Below, piece after piece: positions 12,075-14,408 of a stretch of 14,408 nt of DNA. This DNA is from Chloroflexota bacterium. GTDB taxonomy: Bacteria; Chloroflexota; UBA6077; FW602-bin22; JACQUS01. The translations under genes and the position numbers were made by a program. The DNA lies in contig JACQUS010000203.1 in NCBI GenBank assembly GCA_016210125.1, forward strand, positions 1-14,408, in the 5' to 3' direction. How positions within the stretch are numbered: the first letter of the stretch is position 1; every line of letters begins with the position of its first letter. The notes below the pieces were generated by a model. The model saw only the letters and a list, made by a program, of their open reading frames with translations. It was not told where the DNA came from and ran no database searches.

Positions 12075-13067
12075 ATGCACGTGGTCGTCCTCGACGACTT
12101 CCACCAGGTCTACGACCGCTCGCCACACATCGCCCGCCTGCGCCGGCGGGCCACGGTCGCGGTGTACGCCGACCACGCCGCCAGCAACGACGCGCTGGTG
12201 GAGCGGCTGCGCGGGGCGCGGGCCGTCGTCGCCAACCGCGAGCGCAGCGGGCTCAGCGCCGCGCTCTTCGAGGCGCTGCCGGACCTGGAGCTGATCGCCC
12301 AGACCGGCCAGGGCTTGGCGCACGTGGACGTCGCCGCGGCCACCGAGCGCGGCATCGTCATCAGCACGACGCCCGGCGGCTCGACGGCCGCCGTCGTCGA
12401 GGCGACGTTCGCCCTCATCTTCGCCGTGCTGCGGCATATCACCTACCTCGACACCGGCGTCCACGCCGGCGGGTGGCCCTACCGCCTGGGGCGCAACCTC
12501 GAGGGCCGCACCCTGGGCATCGTCGGCCCCGGGCGGCTCGGCGGCGCCGTCGCGCGCGTCGCTCAAGCCTTCGGCGCCCGCGTCATCGCCTGGAGCCCGC
12601 GCCTGACGCCCGAGCGCGCCGCGGCCCTCAGCGCCGAGTACTGCGCCGATCTAGACGAGCTGATGCGCCGGAGCGACATCGTGAGCATCCACGCGCGGCT
12701 CGGCGAAGGTGCGCGCGGGCTGATCGACCGCCGGCGGCTGGCGCTGATGCGCGACGGCGCCGTGCTGATCAACACGGGGCGGGGGGCCATCGTCGACGAA
12801 GCGGCGCTGGTGGACGAGCTACGTGACGGCCGGCTGTGGGCCGGCCTCGACGTCTACGAGCAGGAGCCACTGCCGCCCGGCCACCCGCTCACGCAGATGG
12901 AGCGCGCCGTCCTGCTGCCGCACGCCGCGTGGGTCACCGAGGAGACCTATGACCAGTTCATCGGCGGCTCGGTGGACAACATCCTGGCCTACGTGGATGG
13001 CCAGCCCACCAACGTCGCCAACCCGGCGGCGCTGGAGCGGGCTCGCGGAGCGCGCGGCCGCCGATGA
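12075..13067 (+). CDS. D-2-hydroxyacid dehydrogenase family NAD(P)-dependent oxidoreductase
   Basis: 330 aa from ATG 12075, with GAGGAG about 10 nt upstream. The family has a split catalytic domain (about 1-100 and 295-320) around a Rossmann NAD domain. The dinucleotide motif is GIVGPGRLGGAVA (148-160). Catalytic Arg236 lies in INTGRGAIVDE, Glu264 in DVYEQEPLP and His283 in LPHAAWVTEETYDQF, so the triad is complete. The segment VSIHARLGEGARGLID has Arg where the family usually has Pro (HxPLT). Members reduce 2-keto acids or oxidise 2-hydroxy acids (for example 3-phosphoglycerate, glyoxylate or lactate). The substrate cannot be read from the sequence, and there is no ACT domain as in long SerA. 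Its TGA overlaps the dut ATG by 4 nt, so the two are translationally coupled. Confidence 0.93.
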   Translation: MHVVVLDDFHQVYDRSPHIARLRRRATVAVYADHAASNDALVERLRGARAVVANRERSGLSAALFEALPDLELIAQTGQGLAHVDVAAATERGIVISTTPGGSTAAVVEATFALIFAVLRHITYLDTGVHAGGWPYRLGRNLEGRTLGIVGPGRLGGAVARVAQAFGARVIAWSPRLTPERAAALSAEYCADLDELMRRSDIVSIHARLGEGARGLIDRRRLALMRDGAVLINTGRGAIVDEAALVDELRDGRLWAGLDVYEQEPLPPGHPLTQMERAVLLPHAAWVTEETYDQFIGGSVDNILAYVDGQPTNVANPAALERARGARGRR

Positions 13068-13492
13068 AGGTGCGCGTCGTGTATAAGCGCTTCGACCCCA
13101 GGCAGCCGGCGCTGCGCCAGGGCTACCCCGGCGACGCCGGCACCGACCTGCTGGCCGCCGAGGCGCTGACGCTGGCCCCCGGGCAGACGAGCCGCGTGCC
13201 GACGAACCTGGCCATCGCCCTACCGCCGGGCTATTACGGTATGGTCACCGGCCGCTCCGGCCTGGCGGCGCAGGGCGTCCTCGTGCACCAGGGCACGGTG
13301 GACCAAGGCTACCGCGGGCGCATCGACGTCGTCATGACCAACCTCGGCGCGCAGCCGTTCGTCGTCGCGCCCGGCGACCGCATCGCCCAGCTCGTCGTGC
13401 TGGCGTTCGCCACGCCGGAGTTCGAGGAGGTGGCCGAGCTGCCCCCTACGTCGCGCGGCGACCAGGGCTTCGGCAGCAGCGGGGTCAGGTGA
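13064..13492 (+). CDS. dut: dUTP diphosphatase (trimeric dUTPase)
   Basis: 142 aa. It hydrolyses dUTP to dUMP and pyrophosphate, supplying thymidylate synthesis and keeping uracil out of DNA. All five trimeric dUTPase motifs are visible: PGDAGTDLLA (22-31), GRSGLA (63-68), QGTVDQGYRGRID (76-88, catalytic Asp80 and Tyr83), GDRIAQLVV (104-112) and TSRGDQGFGSSG (129-140, the mobile Gly-rich arm). The GRIDV after motif 3 has Arg where many members have Glu. The ATG overlaps the stop of the dehydrogenase (ATGA), giving a two-gene operon. The stop lies directly next to repeat copy R3. Confidence 0.97.
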   Translation: MKVRVVYKRFDPRQPALRQGYPGDAGTDLLAAEALTLAPGQTSRVPTNLAIALPPGYYGMVTGRSGLAAQGVLVHQGTVDQGYRGRIDVVMTNLGAQPFVVAPGDRIAQLVVLAFATPEFEEVAELPPTSRGDQGFGSSGVR

Positions 13493-13494
13493 GG

Positions 13495-13580
13495 GAAGGG
13501 GAATCCAAAAAGCGGAATCCAAAGGTCGCCTGAGGCGACCTTTGGAAATCCGTCTTGGAGCGGGGTGGGGCAACCCACCA
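13495..13580 (-). repeat. Dispersed two-hairpin repeat, copy R3
   Basis: On the minus strand, hairpin 1 has arms GGTGGG and CCCACC (13579-13574 and 13569-13564) around TTGC. Hairpin 2 is a perfect 12-bp stem (13519-13530 with 13534-13545) around a 3-nt loop. GGATTCC units lie at about 13545-13539 reading out of the stem (adjacent at 13520-13514) and at 13506-13500. The block 13579-13553 aligns without gaps to R1 205-231. Hairpin 1 keeps its pairing although it reads GGTGGG/CCCACC here and GGCGGG/CCCGCC in R1. It lies between convergent dut and the LysM gene, so it may serve both as a terminator. Confidence 0.8.
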
Positions 13581-13607
13581 TGGCCCGTTTGAACCTCGGG
13601 CGAGACC

Positions 13608-14408
13608 CTACGGCCCGACGACGGTGATGTCGCGGTAGCGCAGGCCCCAGACGATGGCTGCCGCGCAGCTCGGACTCCAGATGTCGAGACGCACATCGCC
13701 CAGGTCGCGCGCGAACGTGTCCTTCACGACGTAGCGCCCAAGGCCGGCCACCTCGACGATCGTGCCGCCCGGGAACACGCTGGGGTCGGCGGCCGCGGCG
13801 CCCTCGTGGACGTACTCGCCGTAGCGCATGATCCCACGCAGGCAATACATGGTGATCCTGCCCGACAGGGTCGTGCCGATCGGATAGCGCCCGCCGACCG
13901 CCGGCCAGCGCTCAGCCGGCTGCGCCGCAGCGGACTCGCCGGCCACTGCGGCCGCCGGCTCCGCGTCCACCGCGGCGGGCGCGCCGTCGCCCGGCAGGAG
14001 CAACTCTTGGCCGACCTGCAAGAGGTGGGGATTGGGCAGCTCGTTGACCGCCAGCAGGTCGGCTGCGGTTAGGCCGTACTGCCGGGCGATGCGCCCGAGC
14101 GTCTCGCCGGGCTGCACGACGTGCGTGGCCTCCGGCGGCCGGAACCCACCGCGCGCCGACGGGCGGGCGCGGGGCGGCGCCTCGGCCGGCGCCGCGGCGT
14201 CGACCTCAGGCGGCTCAGCGGCCGGCTCGGGGGCTGGGGCCGCGCCCGGCAGCGACAGCACCTGGCCGATCAGGATCAGGTCGGGGTTAGGTAAATCGTT
14301 GACCGCCAGCAGGTCGGCCAGCGTCAAGCCGTACTGCTGAGCGATGCGCGTGAGCGTCTCGCCCGGCTGGACCATGTGCTCGGTTGGCTCCGCCCACGCG
14401 TGTTGCGC
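13608..14408 (-). CDS. LysM-LysM-3D domain cell-wall protein (partial, right edge)
   Basis: The frame is open to the right edge, so the N-terminus and any signal peptide are outside the window; 266 residues are visible. Two LysM peptidoglycan-binding domains lie at about residues 11-55 (HMVQPGETLTRIAQQYGLTL) and 96-140 (HVVQPGETLGRIARQYGLTA). They are nearly identical, which suggests recent duplication, and a Pro/Ala linker separates them. The C-terminus (about 183-266) is a 3D domain: TMYCLRGIMRYGEYVHEG, then Asp208 (AADPSVFPGGT), Asp230 (VKDTFARDLG) and Asp242 (VRLDIW), the three conserved acids that name the domain and that resemble the MltA/Rpf-type lytic catalytic fold. It is probably exported and acts on the wall as a lytic transglycosylase-like enzyme. 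It converges on dut. Confidence 0.9.
   Translation of the reverse strand, partial: AQHAWAEPTEHMVQPGETLTRIAQQYGLTLADLLAVNDLPNPDLILIGQVLSLPGAAPAPEPAAEPPEVDAAAPAEAPPRARPSARGGFRPPEATHVVQPGETLGRIARQYGLTAADLLAVNELPNPHLLQVGQELLLPGDGAPAAVDAEPAAAVAGESAAAQPAERWPAVGGRYPIGTTLSGRITMYCLRGIMRYGEYVHEGAAAADPSVFPGGTIVEVAGLGRYVVKDTFARDLGDVRLDIWSPSCAAAIVWGLRYRDITVVGP

Noticed and set aside
1..14408. tRNA, rRNA, insertion sequence or phage genes
   Set aside because: No cloverleaf, rRNA-like stretch, transposase or phage protein was recognised on either strand; the repeats seen are non-coding.

Overview
The window is very GC-rich DNA with closely packed short operons and many intergenic palindromes. Most genes are on the minus strand. 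The gene content (a B. subtilis-type [4Fe-4S] glutamine PRPP amidotransferase, small-type PurL, a CsoR/FmdB pair, a Hanks-type kinase with a TPR-like tail, and degenerate heptanucleotide intergenic repeats) suggests a high-GC, possibly thermophilic, bacterium, with Chloroflexota as my best guess. No 16S or other phylogenetic marker is present, so this is an inference only.

Layout, left to right. (1) 1-128 is the 3' end of an unidentified plus-strand gene. (2) 129-333 is a convergent spacer holding the first copy (R1) of a two-hairpin dispersed repeat. (3) 334-2931, minus: a Ser/Thr protein kinase with TPR-like repeats and a long Ala/Pro tail. Its catalytic loop lacks the usual Lys and Asn. 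(4) 2932-3960, minus: a small metal-response operon. A clear promoter overlaps a CsoR-type operator, followed by an FmdB-like zinc ribbon, CsoR, and a DUF302 remnant that has lost its N-terminus and runs into a 55-bp self-complementary element. (5) About 3960-5100 has visibly lower GC. It carries a hypothetical 100-aa gene and a frameshifted dCTP deaminase (dcd) gene, and looks like an acquired, decaying patch. (6) 4980-5402 is a hairpin-rich spacer. (7) 5403-10118, minus: purQ-purL-purF, de novo purine synthesis. The purL-purF spacer is built almost entirely of repeats: a heptamer array, repeat copy R2, and a second heptamer array. An intrinsic terminator-like hairpin sits in the purQ leader. 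(8) 10462-11925, minus: moaC-DUF4160-DUF2442-DUF202, an operon-like run with 36-49 nt gaps. (9) 12075-13492, plus: a D-2-hydroxyacid dehydrogenase translationally coupled to dut. (10) 13495-13580: repeat copy R3 between convergent genes. (11) 13608-14408, minus: a LysM-LysM-3D-domain cell-wall protein whose N-terminus lies beyond the right edge.

How the genes connect. PurQ and PurL form FGAM synthetase (with PurS, which is not seen here), and PurF makes phosphoribosylamine, so this cluster supplies two of the early purine steps. Dut and the broken Dcd both belong to dUMP supply and dUTP removal; only Dut looks functional here. MoaC belongs to molybdopterin synthesis. I see no tRNA, rRNA, CRISPR array, transposase or phage gene.

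The strongest unusual signals are the non-coding structures: three copies of a two-hairpin repeat, two different heptamer arrays abutting the purF start codon and the purL stop codon, a bipartite palindrome whose sub-hairpins differ by compensated changes, and a well-formed CsoR operator inside its promoter.
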